64,000 nucleotides of DNA from Jackrogersella multiformis (GCA_902806575.1 CADCXD010000011.1:1116001-1180000); one strand, 5' to 3'. Positions 20,569-33,281 are shown, counted from the stretch's first letter. A program made the numbers and translations. The notes: a model not told the origin generated them from the letters alone.

Positions 20569-23280
20569 ATGGCATACGTAAAGTTGGCTGTACTGGCTAG
20601 CACCTTTGCCTGCGCACTCTCCTTAGGCGCCGCCATTGATATTTCTGTAAGTGCGACAGGTGGTAATGTTACAAGTGGCCACCAATATGGCTTCCTACAT
20701 GAGGTATGTTTTCTACGTCCCGACTCCTTAGACGACATAAACACCTAACTCGCTCAACTAGGACATCAACAACTCAGGCGACGGTGGCCTCTATGCTGAA
20801 TTGATCCGCAACCGGGCTTTTCAGACTACTGAACGCTATCCTGCCTCATTGAGTGCATGGTATCCGGTCAACGGTGCTGAACTGTCATTGAAGAAACTTG
20901 ATACACCCTTATCCGATGTTTTAGTTACCTCGATGAACGTTGCTACTACAAAGGATCAGGGCAAGGTCGGATTTCAAAACGACGGATATTGGGGTATGGA
21001 CGTTAAGGCCAAGAGGAAGTATAGCGGATCATTCTGGGTCAAGGGCGCCTACTCTGGCCAATTTACTGCGTCACTGCAGTCCAATGTCACAGGAAAGACG
21101 TTCGGGACCGTGGAAATCCAATCCAATTCTAGCCCAGATGAGTGGATAGAGCACGGGTTCGAGTTAACTCCCTCGGAAGACGCCCCAGATCCTAAGAATA
21201 CATTCGCTATCACGTTCGATGCCTCGGTGAGTAAGACGTCAAGGTGTTCTGATACATATAAACTACCTAGGTAACCTAACAATCACATATCGCAGGGTGT
21301 GAAGAACGGCTCGCTCGACTTCAACTTGATTAGCTTATTTCCTCCTACCTACAAGGGTCGAAAGAATGGGATGCGTAGTGACCTTGCCGACGCATTGGAA
21401 CAATTCCATCCTGTAAGTAGTATCTAGAGGCGCTGAACCTCCGAACCAAGTGCTGATATTTGCGATCAAGACCCTCTTCCGAATTCCGGGTGGCAATAGT
21501 GAGTCGTATCTTCTAAAACTTTGGCGTTTAATTAGGTAGGTATTAACCAACATTGTAGTGCTCGAAGGGCTGTCGAATCGGACATGGTGGGACTGGAAGG
21601 ATACGCTCGGCCCCCTGAAGAATCGACCTGGCTTTGCAGGAGTATGGGGATATCAGCAAACTAATGGTCTGGGTTTGCTGGAATATCTAGAATTCGCCGA
21701 GGACTTAGGAATGGAGATTGGTGAGTTTCCGCCCCTGGCGGTGTCGTCCTATTAGCATCGCCATCTTACTTGTTGATAGTCCTAGCTGTTTTCGGCGGCC
21801 TTTCTCTCAACGGAGACGTCACCCCGGAAAACCAATTGCAGGGCTTCATCGACGACGCCCTAGATCAGATCGAGTTCATCCGTGGGCCAGCAAGTTCCAA
21901 ATGGGGTTCAGTTCGTGCCGAGCTAGGCCATCCAGAGCCGTGGAAGCTCCAATACGTCGAGATCGGCAACGAGGACTGGCTCGCCGGAGCACCGGTTGGG
22001 TGGGAGACATTTAAGGAATATCGATTTCCAATGTTCCTTGACGCAATTAGCAAGGCATATCCTGATATACAGGTTATCTCTTCGGGATCTACCTACGATG
22101 GCTATGATATTCCTAAGCCTGCTGGCGGTGACTATCACGTTTACTCTGAGCCGGACATCCTCGTCACGGAGTTTTCGAAATTTGACAACATAGCAACACC
22201 GCATATCATTGGTGAGATGGCGGCGATCCATCCGAATGGCGGCTCGGGCTGGAATGGTCCGCAGCAACCGTTTCCTTGGTAAATACATACCCCTTATTGT
22301 GTAGGGAGATATGTCATTATTTTCCTGAGCACTTACTAATCTTGAACTTTGCGTAGGTGGGGAGGCACCGTTGGCGAGGCCGTTTCGCTTATTGGTTATG
22401 AACGAAACTCGGACAGAATCATCGGAGCAGCATATGTAGGTTCTTCAGTTTGCTCAAAAAAAGGATATTAATCTTTAGCTTGGCCGAGACTAATATTCTT
22501 ACTATAGGCACCAATCATTCGAAACAGTATGTCTAAAATCGTGCCTGTTCGCTAACCCCTTTTGCCTTTCCTCTCTGAACAGAGGTTGTTGTTACCTTGG
22601 CCCTGCTCGGGGGTTCATAACATATGCCGCATAGTATATTCAGTCTACGATGAAACTCACTACTATTCATCGGAATTTGTTTCAAATGATCATTACTAAT
22701 TCTAAACGCCGCAGTGAATCGCTGGCAGTGGGCAATAACTATGATACAGTTCACTGCTGACACCGTCACTCGGTCGACGTCTTGGTACGTCTGGGAGGTA
22801 AGTTGTTTCCCCGAGAACTGCCAAACTCCCATTTGATGAGTATATTCGTGATGAGTACATTTTGATGACACCCGCGAACAGCTTATGGCGGGACACACGA
22901 TGACGGAAACATTACCGGCGACCTCAGACTTCGACCCGGTCTACTACGTGGCTGGAAAGAATGACAAGACAGGCGGACATATCTTCAAAGCAGCGGTTTA
23001 TAATTCGACGGACAGTGCTGACGTCCCTGTCAATCTATCCTTTGAGGGGATTCCGGCAGGAACAACAGGAGAGTTGACCGTTCTCACTGGACCTACAGAC
23101 CCATACGGTGTCAACAGCCCGTATACCGGGGAGAATGTTGTGAAGACCAGCAAGACGACGATACGAGCTGACAAGAACGGCATCTTTCAGTTTGCGTTGC
23201 CCAACTTGAGTGTTGCGGTCTTCGATACAAGTGCCCCTAAGTCTCGTCGCTGGAATAGGAAGCCCGAGAGGATACCCTAG
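20569..23280 (+). CDS. abfA: Secreted GH51 alpha-L-arabinofuranosidase
   Basis: Releases arabinose side chains from arabinoxylan and arabinan. Ten exons: 20569-20703, 20762-21226, 21296-21412, 21471-21498, 21559-21720, 21780-22278, 22357-22435, 22508-22526, 22715-22797, 22882-23280; 1,986 nt, 661 residues. Signal peptide MAYVKLAVLASTFACALSLG. The N-terminal carbohydrate-binding-like region (SGSFWVKGAYSGQF) is followed by the catalytic barrel: ALEQFHPTLFRIPGGN, LEGLSNRTWWDWKDTLGPL, GNED with the acid/base Glu (VEIGNEDW) and a later GEMA where the nucleophile Glu is expected (most relatives have GEYA). NRWQWAITMIQFTAD and YYVAGKNDKTGG precede the C-terminal beta domain. Exon 8 is only 19 nt. 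Every junction is in phase, so the gene looks intact. Confidence 0.93.
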
Positions 23281-23565
23281 GCACCTACGTATGTAGACTT
23301 GGTTCGTAGAATAAAGATGAGATTTTACCTACCTAACGGTACATGTGGTATTATTTTCTTTGGATATTTCTTTGGATTATTCCTTTGGAATGTATATGTA
23401 GGTACCTAGGTAGGGAGTGACGAAGGAGAAGTGATCAGGAATACCTAGGTACCTAGCTTAGCTGCTAAGTAGAAAGGTGGAGACTAGAAGGGCCAAGCGC
23501 CAGCAAAGGAGGTCCACCAGGCCCTTGGACCTTCTAGTAAACCCCGCCAAATCAATTAAAACACA

Positions 23566-23579
23566 GTCACGTGACGTCG
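23566..23579. promoter_or_regulatory. Overlapping E-box palindrome and CRE-like site
   Basis: GTCACGTGAC (perfect 10-bp palindrome with a CACGTG core) runs into TGACGTCG, about 400 bp upstream of DNA polymerase kappa. bHLH and bZIP factors bind such cores; actual use is inferred. Confidence 0.35.
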
Positions 23580-23831
23580 CGACCAAAGTTCTTACCTAAT
23601 TAGGTGCCTACCTCCTAGGTAGGTGTGGTTACGTAATCAAGAGGGTTTAAGTCAGATCTTGGGTTTTGAAACTGAAATAAAAACCTACATAATACAACAA
23701 CGATTAAACCACTTCATCAGTAGGTTAAAGAGTTAATCTTTTACTCATTTCACTACACGCGAGCCACGTAGGGTTGTAGGTACTGCTTCAGGAAACCCAA
23801 TTCACCAATCTTCTCCGACGACGACAAAGTG

Positions 23832-23860
23832 CCATGCCATGCCATGCCATGCTATGCCAT
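23832..23860 (+). repeat. CCATG pentamer array with upstream ATGs
   Basis: Tandem CCATG creates ATGs at 23834, 23839, 23844, 23849 and 23854, which rotate through all three frames; 23834 and 23849 are in frame with the polymerase start but stop at 23888-23890. Confidence 0.8.
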
Positions 23861-23974
23861 AGGTCAAAGGACATAAAGGGCATGGAATGAACATGACAGG
23901 AATGTATCAAAGCCTTGTTCGGTTTCCTACGACTAGGAACACTCTTTCGACGTGTTATACTGTATAATTTAAAA

Positions 23975-26226
23975 ATGGTTGATGGAGTCGCCGTGGCTGG
24001 TGCTGCCGCTGTTGCTACTCCAGAAACCGAATCGGATGCCCCCGGGGCCAACAAGTCAAAACTAGCCGATCACCAACACGATACCCTCAAGTACCACCTC
24101 CTAGGACCCTCACTCACCAAAGCTGGTCAAGACTCCGTCGACCAATCCAAGGTAAATCCTATCCTATCCCATCTTTCATTATTAATGTACCTACCTACCT
24201 GCCTAGGCTACCTATACGTATCCTAACAGATGCCCGCATTAGGTTTCCGACATCATTTATAATGCCTCCAAGGGATCCAAGTACTTCAACCATGAAGAGA
24301 TCAAGGACAAGGTCTTGACCCAAAAGATCGGTCAGATTCTGGAAAAGAAGCGTCGCCTAGATCAACTTGACTTAACACGAGATCTTCGAGCTGCCGATCA
24401 ATTCATAACCCAACTCGAGCTCACTCGCGACTTGACCCAGCATATAGTCCACGTCGACTGCGATGCCTTTTACGCCGCCGTCGAGCAACTCGACCGGCCA
24501 GAACTCAAGGACCTTCCCTTCGCCGTTGGCGGCGGCGTGTTAACTACTTGCAACTACGTCGCACGGAAATTCGGATGTCGAAGTGGCATGGCTGGCTTCG
24601 TCGCCAAGAAGCTTTGCCCAAGTCTGCTCCTCCTACCTCTCAATTTCGACAAGTATACCTCTAAAGCCCACGAGGTTCGACAGGTCTTGGCCCTTTACGA
24701 TCCAAGATTCGAGAGTGCCAGTATAGACGAAGCTTATCTCAATATTACCGAATATTGCCTCGAGCACCACATGACACCCGAGCATGTTGTTCAGCAAATG
24801 AGAGACGAGGTTCACGAAAAGACCAAAATCACCGTATCCGCCGGGATCGCCGCAAATTCAAAGCTTGCCAAAATCTGTTCCAACATGAACAAGCCTAACG
24901 GCCAGTACATCCTGCCGAATGACCGTAGCGCCGTCATGACTTTTATGCAGAATCTACCGACCAGGAAGGTGAACGGAATCGGTCGGGTCTTGGAGCGTGA
25001 ACTACAAGAGATAGGTATCAAAACATGCGGTGATATTTATCCCCATCGTCGGTACTTGGTATGTATAAATAACCTTCTGTGTATAGGCCAATATGTATAC
25101 TCGGTTTTAGATTCCACAATGACGCCCTTCCATTTTGTATGAAGACTAATATGTGTCTAGTATGTTGAAACTCCTCCTAGCTCTGCCCATCTTCGTCTGT
25201 CCTCTTGGCCATCCCAAGCAAGTCATGCATACCATCATACAATTTCACGTATTCACGTATTCGCGCGAGATGCTAAGTTGTTGTAGGCGTCAGCTTTTCG
25301 GTGAAAAGACGTACGAATTCCTAATCATGTGCTACCTGGGTTTGGGTAGAACCGAGGTACAGCCCGCCGAGGAATATGAGCGGAAAAGTGTCGGAACCGA
25401 GAGCACATTCCGAGACATGTCAGATCCGACGCAGCTCAGGGAGAAACTGCGATGGACAGCCGAGGAGTTAGAAAAGGACATGCAAAGAGCCGAATGCAAA
25501 GGCCGAACTCTCGTTTTGAAGGTGAAGTTGCATACCTATGAAGTCTTAACGAGGCAAGTTGTGACACCGAGGGCTATATGCGCCGCGGACGACCTATATA
25601 ACTATTCGCTACCTATCTTGTCGAAATTAGAGCAAGAGATGCCGAGCATGACGTTACGCTTGATGGGCCTCCGGTGCACACATCTCATTGGCACCAAGAA
25701 GCCTGACGCTCGTGCTTTTTTCGGATTGAAGCCTCTAAGGACAATAAGTGATGCTGATATGCCGGGCGGGGTGAGTGATCGAAAAGCAAGCGAAACTATC
25801 CTGGCAGATACTCGCCATCAAGACGTGGGGTCCATGCCTGACGATAGGTTTGATCGGTTCGACCCCAGCAGCAACAAGAAAGGCGAGTTCAAATTAGCGG
25901 AGAATGATGACGCTTACCGGCATCACGGCAGGGAGGTTGTTCCAAATCCCAAGAGAGCATCGCCAGCTCAGGAGTCGGAGGAATGGTGGGATTGTCCGAT
26001 CTGTAGTCGACCACGGCCAACTGACGAGCGCCTCTTTAACGACCATATAGATCTATGCCTCTCGAGACAGGCCATCCGGGACACGGTCCAGCGGGATTAT
26101 ATACGTAGTCCAGCCTCTGCGGTTGACACACTAGCCTCCAAGAGGTTGAAGGGTGGCGGCGAGAAGAAACGGAGACGAACATCGAATTCCGCTGACCCAA
26201 GACAGACGAAACTATTTTTTGGTTAA
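23975..26226 (+). CDS. DNA polymerase kappa (Y family) with UBZ finger and PIP box
   Basis: Translesion polymerase of the DinB/Pol kappa branch. Exons 23975-24151, 24243-25058 and 25294-26226 give 641 residues. The N-clasp has SKGSKYFNHEEIKDKVLTQKI, typical of kappa. Palm motifs: VHVDCDAFYAAVEQ (metal-binding Asp) and SASIDEAYLN (catalytic Asp-Glu); finger GCRSGMAGFVAKKLCP; thumb NLPTRKVNGIGRV; then LFGEKTYEFLIMCYLGLGRTEV and the little-finger block RKSVGTESTFRDM. The C-terminus carries one ubiquitin-binding zinc finger, CPICSRPRPTDERLFNDHIDLC (Cys-Cys-His-Cys), and ends QTKLFFG, a PCNA-binding PIP box. Intron 2 is long (235 nt); I chose the acceptor at 25292-25293 because it joins HRRYL directly to LFGEK. 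The frame reading on to 25142 is intronic. Confidence 0.92.
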
Positions 26227-26813
26227 CCATCAAGACATATGTGTATGTACAGGGCCAGATTGTCTTGAATACATCTATATACAAGAATATGATGATTCAC
26301 CTCCATTCATACATATTGTGTAACTCGCCCAAATTTGGTTATCTAATAATCTTGAGGCAACAAACCAGACATTCAGACGTAATTCTGGATCCAGCGATGC
26401 CTGTTCCCAAGGTAGGCATTGGAGAGAGTATTAAAAATACATCACGTAAAACATGCTCGTACAGGTAGAAATAGAAATCCAATATATGATATTGAACCTT
26501 TTACTAGTACTATATTGGATGTTACCGTTCTGCATTATCCTTATCTGGTCGTAGATTCGTACCTCGCATATTCCATAAACCAAAGAAAGGAATATGGAAC
26601 TGTAGTCCGGATAATGAACTTGTCCCAGGCAGCGAGATCCCTTTCTTTGCTAGTTGATCAGAGTCATATGTATAGTGCTTACCATCGCGAAGCATGAAAG
26701 ATCGTATCTGATCCAGCCACGGTGAATATGATATAGGAGACAATTTTCGTCCGAAAACCAGACGTTAGTAAGCTATCGACCGCCCTCCCTGTTGAGAGGC
26801 GCCAGCTAGTGAA
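26227..26813. other. Convergent intergenic region
   Basis: Between the 3' ends of polymerase kappa and the Trk transporter. AT-rich, with no octamer arrays and no gene recognised. Confidence 0.5.
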
Positions 26814-29471
26814 TCATGGAACGCTCATCCGGTCCACGCTCGGCCGCCTCACTGAGATCGACCTGCGAATGTGGTGGTCCTCCTCCTCGACCCTATGCAT
26901 GTCGTCGCTAGGAAGTCTGACAGCGCGGTCGAGAGCGACTGGTAGGCCGCGGTGTCGTCCTCTTAACATGACAGCACATAGAACGAGCTTGCTTCCCGGA
27001 TAGAGCCCGCCACTGAAGCTGTATGCTGCTGTCGGCAGTCCGATACTAATGCCAACGCACCCGTAAGCGGATACCACCTCGAACACGACATTAAAGACCG
27101 AAAATGTGACCGGATCCTCAATGAAATGCTTCGTCTCGATGATAACGATGAGCAGAACGGCCAAGACAAGCCACCACAAATCATGCGACAGCTGACCACG
27201 GATTTGATGACTGATGAAGCTGATCCGGCTTTCTTCTCTTTGGTTCGGTGCTGCCCCAATCCCGTACCATTCTGCAAATGCGAGACGGATTATCCGACTC
27301 AGAGACTGAGTCTTGCTTCCTGGTTGACCGTGAGAGACAGGACGTGTTAGGGCATTACTATAATTAGGATCTTCTCCATAGATTCCTAGTGATCGTTCTT
27401 CGTAGACATTCGAATGTCGCATTGTAATCACGACGGGGTACACCGAGATATACCTATAGGGTTAGAGTCAGCCCTATCATGTTGAGAGAAAGAGAGAAGT
27501 GGGGGGGGGGGGCAAATTCGAGTGGTAAGAAACAAAGCTGTAGGGACGTTGACCGACATCATGATAACATAGAGCACCTGTAAGCCGATAAATAGTGTCG
27601 GGATAGGTACCACATAAAAACCCCCTGAACGGACAGCTACATAAGAGGGTCAGCACTAGCGGGCATCACGTGGGCGAGCTGAGCTATACCAAGCGCTTGA
27701 AAGAGTCCATCGATGATACGAGAGCCGAGAGGAATTTGCTCGAGCGTGGAATTTCCAAGGTTGAGTATTTCGAATGCCGCCCAGTCCGTCCCATTGAGTA
27801 CGAAGAGCATAAAAACGAGCCAGTAGGTTTGTCGCGACGGGAATAAATTGGTATAGACACGCCGAGGATACTTGAGGATGTACTCAAGTGTCTCTTTCCA
27901 CTCTATCAAATCCTGTGGGTAGGTCACCAGCTTCAAAATCTTTACTATGGTGCTTTAAATTAGTAGCCATCCAGCTTTTATCAAAACAAAATGAGAAAAT
28001 AAAATAAATTTAGATATGCACTCACTCATACCCAAACATAGTGTCGGGGGGGGGGGGAGGTAGACTAGAAGATGGGAGATGACTTGAGGGACGCAAGGGA
28101 ATAATACAACTTACAACAGCACCATAGAACTAGCCGTAAAAACACAGGGTACGCCGTGTTTCCAGCGAGAATCATCGCTCCCATGACGACTAGTACGAAA
28201 TATGAACTTCCGTAGGGGATCATATTCAAATCTAATACACTCATTCCACTATTATTGAAAGCGGAAACGCCATTAAAGATGCCATTCCACCATGGCGAGA
28301 TTCCATTATCTGTGGCAGGCTGCGGTATATTGTTGGCTATCCAAGCGCCGAGCGAGATGCATCCGAAAATTTGCCAAGAAAAGAAGTACACAGGGACAAT
28401 GATAGAGAGAAGTTTGAGAGCTCGATACTCGGTACCGCCGAGCTCCTCACGTTCCTCACTCGTTAGACCATGAAATTGGCCATTGCGCCCGACCTTATGC
28501 TCTCTTAGGTAGCTATGATGGTTGACAGTCGTATCAGTGCTCGAGAAATGTCTATGGACAGTGGTGCTGCTAGGAGCGATGGATGTCGATCTAGCACTGG
28601 CGCCAAGATCATTAGCAAATACGACGTGATCGGCATTTCCTGGTACCACGGAGTTATCCCTTTCGACGTCTGGAGTAACGGGGGCCGAGGCGACGTCTTC
28701 CACCAGGGGCAGATTACGGCGGCCGGAAAAGGTGTTACCGGTATAGGGCGAATACTGCGATTCGGAGATCACACGATTACGGGGGCTAGACTCCCGGCGT
28801 GGAGGAACAATGGTGGAGAGAACCCTTCCGTCACTCGGTTGAGATATAACCGGTAAATTGATGGCCGGGCGTTGCTCCTCCCGGTGGGAAAGCGTGTCGC
28901 CACTTTCCGGCACCGTTTTGCTTCTGCCAAAGGTTCTAAGCCTATGTGCAATGGGAAGGAGAGTCAAGCTCGGATTTCGCCTCTCAAGGCGGCGCTTCCG
29001 CTCTTTACGCACGATCTCTTCGAAGCGCACCTCGAAGGCATGCTTGCGTACCAAGACTGTCCAAATGGATACCCATATAGAACTCCCGATGATGATCAGA
29101 AGCCACTGTAATGATGAGGGTCAGTAATTAGTTTTCGGGTAAGAACTCAGCTGATTCACTAATACAAAGTTCTAAGTCTCGAAATAATAATAAAAGAAGA
29201 ATAAGGGGCCGAAAAGGGGGTTCGCTATGTTACATACGAGGAGAACCTGCTGCCAAGTGGTCATCTGACTGAGATTTACAGTGTTCAGGCCAGCCTCTGT
29301 CATGGCAGAGGTGACCAGGAATAAGCTGTCGACATACGAGATGCTGAATTTGGGGTCCGAGGAGCCCCAGAACACGAGCGACGAGATCAGAGGAACGATG
29401 ACGAAGTAGGCATAATGGATTGTGATGAAATTCAATGGAGGTAGAAGGGATCGAAGGCTACGCATTGCCAA
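26814..29471 (-). CDS. trk1: Trk-type potassium transporter
   Basis: High-affinity K+ uptake system of the plasma membrane (Trk/Ktr/HKT superfamily). Exons 29471-29238, 29105-28115, 27944-27690, 27636-27558 and 27453-26814 total 732 residues. It begins LNFITIHYAYFVIVPLISS; the first pore loop is in LVTSAMTEAGLNTVNLSQM, then WLLIIIGSSIWVSIWTVLVRK. A long Ser/Arg-rich cytosolic loop (about residues 110-280) is followed by GTEYRALKLLSIIVPVYFFSW, the second pore loop FNGVSAFNNSGMSVLD, YPVFLRLVLW, ETLEYILKYPRRVYTNLFPS, a third pore region (LFQALAVRSGGF) and a fourth (VSAYGCVGISIGLP). The fourth junction uses GTCGGT within ATCATGAT|GTCGGT to give VIMMYISVYPVVITMRHSN. All phases close. Introns 2 and 4 each contain a 12-nt poly-C tract on the sense strand. 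Confidence 0.93.
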
Positions 29472-30270
29472 GCTCCTTTACCTATGGTTATCCAAAAAAA
29501 AAAAAAGGTAATAGGGGGGGATCCAAGAAAACGAAAGGTAGGGGGCGGGAAGGGGAAGAAGGCGAAGAGGCGGCTTCGTGCTAACAGTCTTGGCAGGCAG
29601 AGCGTGAGAATAGGACGAAGGAAGAATTTAATTGAGCAACATGATGAGAGTATATATTTGAAGGGTATCTTAGAATACTTAAGGGTACCTTATAATATAG
29701 TGGCCTCTCCGCCTCGATATATCTTCGATTTCCAAGGTAGATTGAATGTGTGGATGGTTTTAGAAAATTAATAATGGTTAAGTTTTCGTCATATAGGTAT
29801 CTGTAAAATACCAGGTACATACCTAGGTAGACATAGGTGAAAGGTTTTATTATAAAATAAGCGGGAGGTGCTTAACAGATAACGATTATATACTAGGTAC
29901 CTGGTACCTACCTGGTAGGTACTACTACCTATTTGCCGTGCTGGAAGGTACCTATCAACTTGCGGTGTAAAGTACCTCTGTCTATGGATCCCACCACTTT
30001 TTATATCTATCCATTATTTATAGGTACCTTAGGTACCTAGGGTACCTAGGTACATATATGTAGGTAGGTTATTATAGTAGACTTACATATAGTACTTAGT
30101 ATATCGTCGTGTACATCCTAGGTATCTAGAAGAAAACAATTATGTTCGATTAAAAAACAGCTACACTTGCTAGCTCTAGCTCACCCTAAGATTGCTTCGA
30201 TTGCTTCGATTGCTTTATAAGGCATACTCTATTTCCTAGCAGGAATCAAGCGTCGCCTACAGCTTATGGC
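29472..30270. other. Promoter region of trk1 / 3' side of FKBP
   Basis: Contains an A-rich run near 29494-29506, a purine-rich stretch (29510-29575), and octamer arrays at 29815-29950 and 30020-30065. No gene seen. Confidence 0.55.
29815..30065. repeat. Octamer arrays
   Basis: ACATACCTAGGTAGAC, AGGTACCTGGTACCTACCTGG, and TAGGTACCTTAGGTACCTAG then GGTACCTAGGTAC blocks. Confidence 0.7.
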
Positions 30271-31079
30271 TTATAGCTCGTTGTGCTCCTGAGTATCATC
30301 GGTATCGGCAAGCATCGTCCCGACAACCTCGGCGGCCTCCCCGACTTTGCTCGCAACCCTTGCCGCTATCTTGGTCGAAGCCTTCTCAGTCGCTTCACTT
30401 GCAGCCGAGCTCGCGCTGCTGCTGGCCTTGGTGACGATAGACTCGGGTTTAGGGACGCCTCTAATGCCCATGAGCTCCGTCTCGAATACTAATGATTATT
30501 AAATATATCAGTTGCAGTTTCTCGCTTCCAAGTCTATATTTTACGCACCAAGAGTAGATCCAGCCGGGATTGGTCCCATGGCTCGGTTTCCATATCCGAA
30601 CTCGGGAGGTACAGTCAAAGTCCTAATAAGCTGTCAGCCCCCATCCCGTTGTTCACCAGTGATGTTTCCCCTGGAGTTATCATCAACAGTATCGAGGGGG
30701 GGCATGGGTCGTCTTACCTTTTTTCGCCGATGCACATGTCTAAAAGTCCTTGGTCCCATCTGTATATAGCCAGTTAGAAAGTTGGGACGTCATGGGTTCC
30801 AAGTGTGGCTGCTAGTATTTCGGTGACGAACCCCTTGATAACTTGACCGCCTCCCAACGTAAAGCTGAAGGGAGTACCGCGGTCATAACTAGCATCGAAT
30901 TTGTTCCCATTGGCCGCGAGTGTGCCCTTGTAGTGTACTTGTATATTGTCGCCCTTCTGCGTCTTTCGATCGCATTCGACAGGTAAAGTCACGTCAATCT
31001 TCAGGTCGGAAGGGCTCGAGGCCAAGGTACCGAGGGTGAAAGATGCCACGAGGGACAAGGAGAGGAGGATGTGTTGCAT
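30271..31079 (-). CDS. fpr2: ER-lumenal FKBP-type peptidyl-prolyl isomerase (FKBP2/Fpr2)
   Basis: Cis-trans prolyl isomerase of the secretory pathway. Exons 31079-30832, 30759-30718, 30622-30549 and 30488-30271 give 193 residues. Signal peptide MQHILLSLSLVASFTLGTLA. The FKBP domain covers about residues 25-135: GDNIQVHYKGTLAANGNKFDASYDRGTPFSFTLGGGQVIKG, WDQGLLDMCIGEKR, LTVPPEFGYGNRAMGPIPAGSTLVFETELMGI. The Asp and Trp that line the FK506 pocket are present. A 55-residue Ala/Ser/Lys-rich extension follows, ending EHNEL, an HDEL-like retrieval signal, so ER-lumen residence is likely. Three introns join in phase; intron 3 has a 7-nt poly-C run on the sense strand. Confidence 0.92.
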
Positions 31080-33281
31080 GTTGTCAGCTTGGAATTGATA
31101 TTTCTTCTTCTAAACGATATATTAGAATCTGCCTATAGTGGAATAGTTGTATATATTCACCTTTTATCAACGATGGAAAGGAAAGAAAGGTAGTTCTTAT
31201 AGTACCTATGTAGGTATGTTAAAAGGCAAGTTTATTAGAATAACAACAAACGGGAATATTAATCAATTGAATTTGATAATGTCCATACATACCTTAGCTG
31301 CTTAGGTACCTAGACCTACCTAAGCTAGGTACCTAGGTAGGTTACATGACTAAATCATCGATCCACCCACCTAATCCACCTATTTCGGTCAATTTGAGGC
31401 GGGGTATATCCCTTTTACTTACATATCAAGTTATAAGGGAAACCTTCCATCTTTCTAAGAGCTTAAGTGCATGGCCGTGCGATTTCCAATAGTTTTCTAA
31501 ATCATCACCGAAAGAAAGACCTTTTTTTTTTTTTTTTTTTTTTTGCAAACCCCCCTCGACAAGATACGAATGATCTAGATGGATGAATTTTCCCAAGCCA
31601 CGCAACTGCCTTACCAGGCAAATCTTTGGTAGTGCGGTCTCAAGGCTGAATTGGAAAGGTGAAGGGGCTGTTATGACTCACCGAGATCTAGAAAGCCAGT
31701 GTAGATTTTACTACAAGACTCAGTCAACACACAACCCAGTCGACACTATCATCTACATACCTACCTCTTACCTAGGACCTATCTACCTCCGAGGTACAGG
31801 ATAGATACCTTCATATCCCCCTAAAAACGCCTACTTGTAAAAGGTACCGTAGGACCTGAGGCATATCTGTTATAGGCCTACTATTATGTGGCAAATGCCT
31901 AGGTACTAGGAGGTAAGCTGGAATGCTACCTACCTAGGTACATCCATACCAATAAACCTCCAGCTGGCAGGGTTACCTACTTGCCTGGCTAGCACGTACT
32001 ATGTATATGTAGTTAGTATTTGGAGGCCAACAAGCCAGCTTCGGTTTTTAGGACTTCAGCTACCTACATAGACCTACCTACCGTCGCCTTTGATCACCTC
32101 CCACCGACTTAAAAGGCAGACAAACTGGAGGTAGGTATGTAGCATAGCCGCGTTAACCCAACTTGTAACCTTGGAAGTTTGCTTATCTACCTAAGTAGGT
32201 ACCTAGGTAATTAGGTGGTGTTAGGTCGGGATATTCACTGTTAAGCAAGCTGAATGATTCCACAGTCTCAGCCTTTTTAGGGACCTAGGTACCTAGCAGC
32301 CTACCTAAGGTACCTTAGAAGGCAACAAGAACAAGCCACACAGTTGTCATCACCAACTCGTACACAGCGAGCTTACTTACACAACGAATACCTACCTACC
32401 AATAAGAAAGATCAAAAGAAAGAAGAAAAATGTCCCCCAATAGGACTAATAAACCTCAGCTTTCGTTCAGTCTGCCAAATTTCTCTCTTACCTACCTAGT
32501 AGGTTATTCACCTAAAATTAACTTAAAAGGTAACAATAACTAACACACAGCCTCCATTGATAATTTACATACCCTAGGTAGGTACATTATTAGGCATACT
32601 CACTCTTCTTTAACCCAAGTCTAGGTATCCCAGGTCTGTCCTTCAAGACCCCCTGCTAATAAGTCCCCCCACACTTCACAGTCATCTGAACTTCTTCCAT
32701 TGCTATCACTTTTGACCAACTGAATCGCTCAGTTGCTGCCTCATCGTCTCCCTTCTTTTGCCCTTCTTTCTGCCTGGAAGCCCAGGTAAGTGAGTCACCT
32801 TTCATTTCGGTATCTCTGGACTCTCTCAGCACTCTTTGCGGCCGGAGACGGCCCCCGTTCAGTCTGCCTATGGCACTGCTAAGTGTCGTAGCTACTACCA
32901 CCACCATATGTTTGTTTCTTTGCTCTTACACACGCTTCTATTAAGATCTTTAGAAGGTAGAGTACTCTCCCAATTCTCATAACTACCTAGGTAGGTAGTC
33001 ATGCTACCTGGGTATAAAGTCGAGATGGTTCCTCTCTGGCTTCTAGGTTTCTCCCTCTGCCTTCCCATCTTCTTCTCTTCAGACTAGACAACTTTCTCAT
33101 AAGTCTCTCGTATATCCGATATTACTATCAAGCTTCCTACTCGTTGCTCTACACGCCTGTCTAGATATCCCTTGTCATCAACGAACGGATTCGTCTAGAA
33201 ATAGGTCCTTTATATCTTCTTACGCCATCGCCGTGGACAACCGCTCCTACCATTCAAGAACGCACAAGTTCATATGAAATC
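31080..33281. other. Long divergent intergenic region
   Basis: Two kilobases between the starts of the FKBP (minus) and the Ser-rich small protein (plus). It has octamer clusters at 31298-31342, 31742-31800, 31925-32000, 32190-32215 and 32280-32320, a poly-T run of about 23 nt at 31522, and a pyrimidine-rich stretch (33020-33140) preceded by GGGTATAAAGTC at about 33010, a possible TATA box for the gene at 33282. Small frames at 31583-31804 and 32656-32907 are unconvincing. Confidence 0.6.
33009..33020 (+). promoter_or_regulatory. Possible TATA box
   Basis: GGGTATAAAGTC about 270 bp upstream of the ATG at 33282, followed by a long pyrimidine-rich leader as in many strongly expressed fungal genes. 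Inferred only. Confidence 0.3.

Larger units (their letters stand above)
23281..23974. other. Intergenic and 5' leader of DNA polymerase kappa
   Basis: Contains octamer blocks (23399-23414, 23440-23455, 23600-23625), a palindrome GTCACGTGAC at 23566-23575 overlapping TGACGTCG, and a CCATG pentamer array at 23832-23860 close to the polymerase start. Confidence 0.6.

Noticed and set aside
25059..25142. Unspliced extension of DNA polymerase kappa to a stop at 25142
   Set aside because: It breaks the conserved link between the thumb and the LFGEK block; splicing 25059-25293 restores it in frame.
29581..29820. Minus-strand 79-codon frame upstream of trk1
   Set aside because: No domain or signal; it overlaps repeat-rich promoter sequence.
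20569..31079. A secondary-metabolite or catabolic gene cluster
   Set aside because: Neighbouring genes are unrelated housekeeping or secreted functions with no backbone enzyme or pathway transcription factor.
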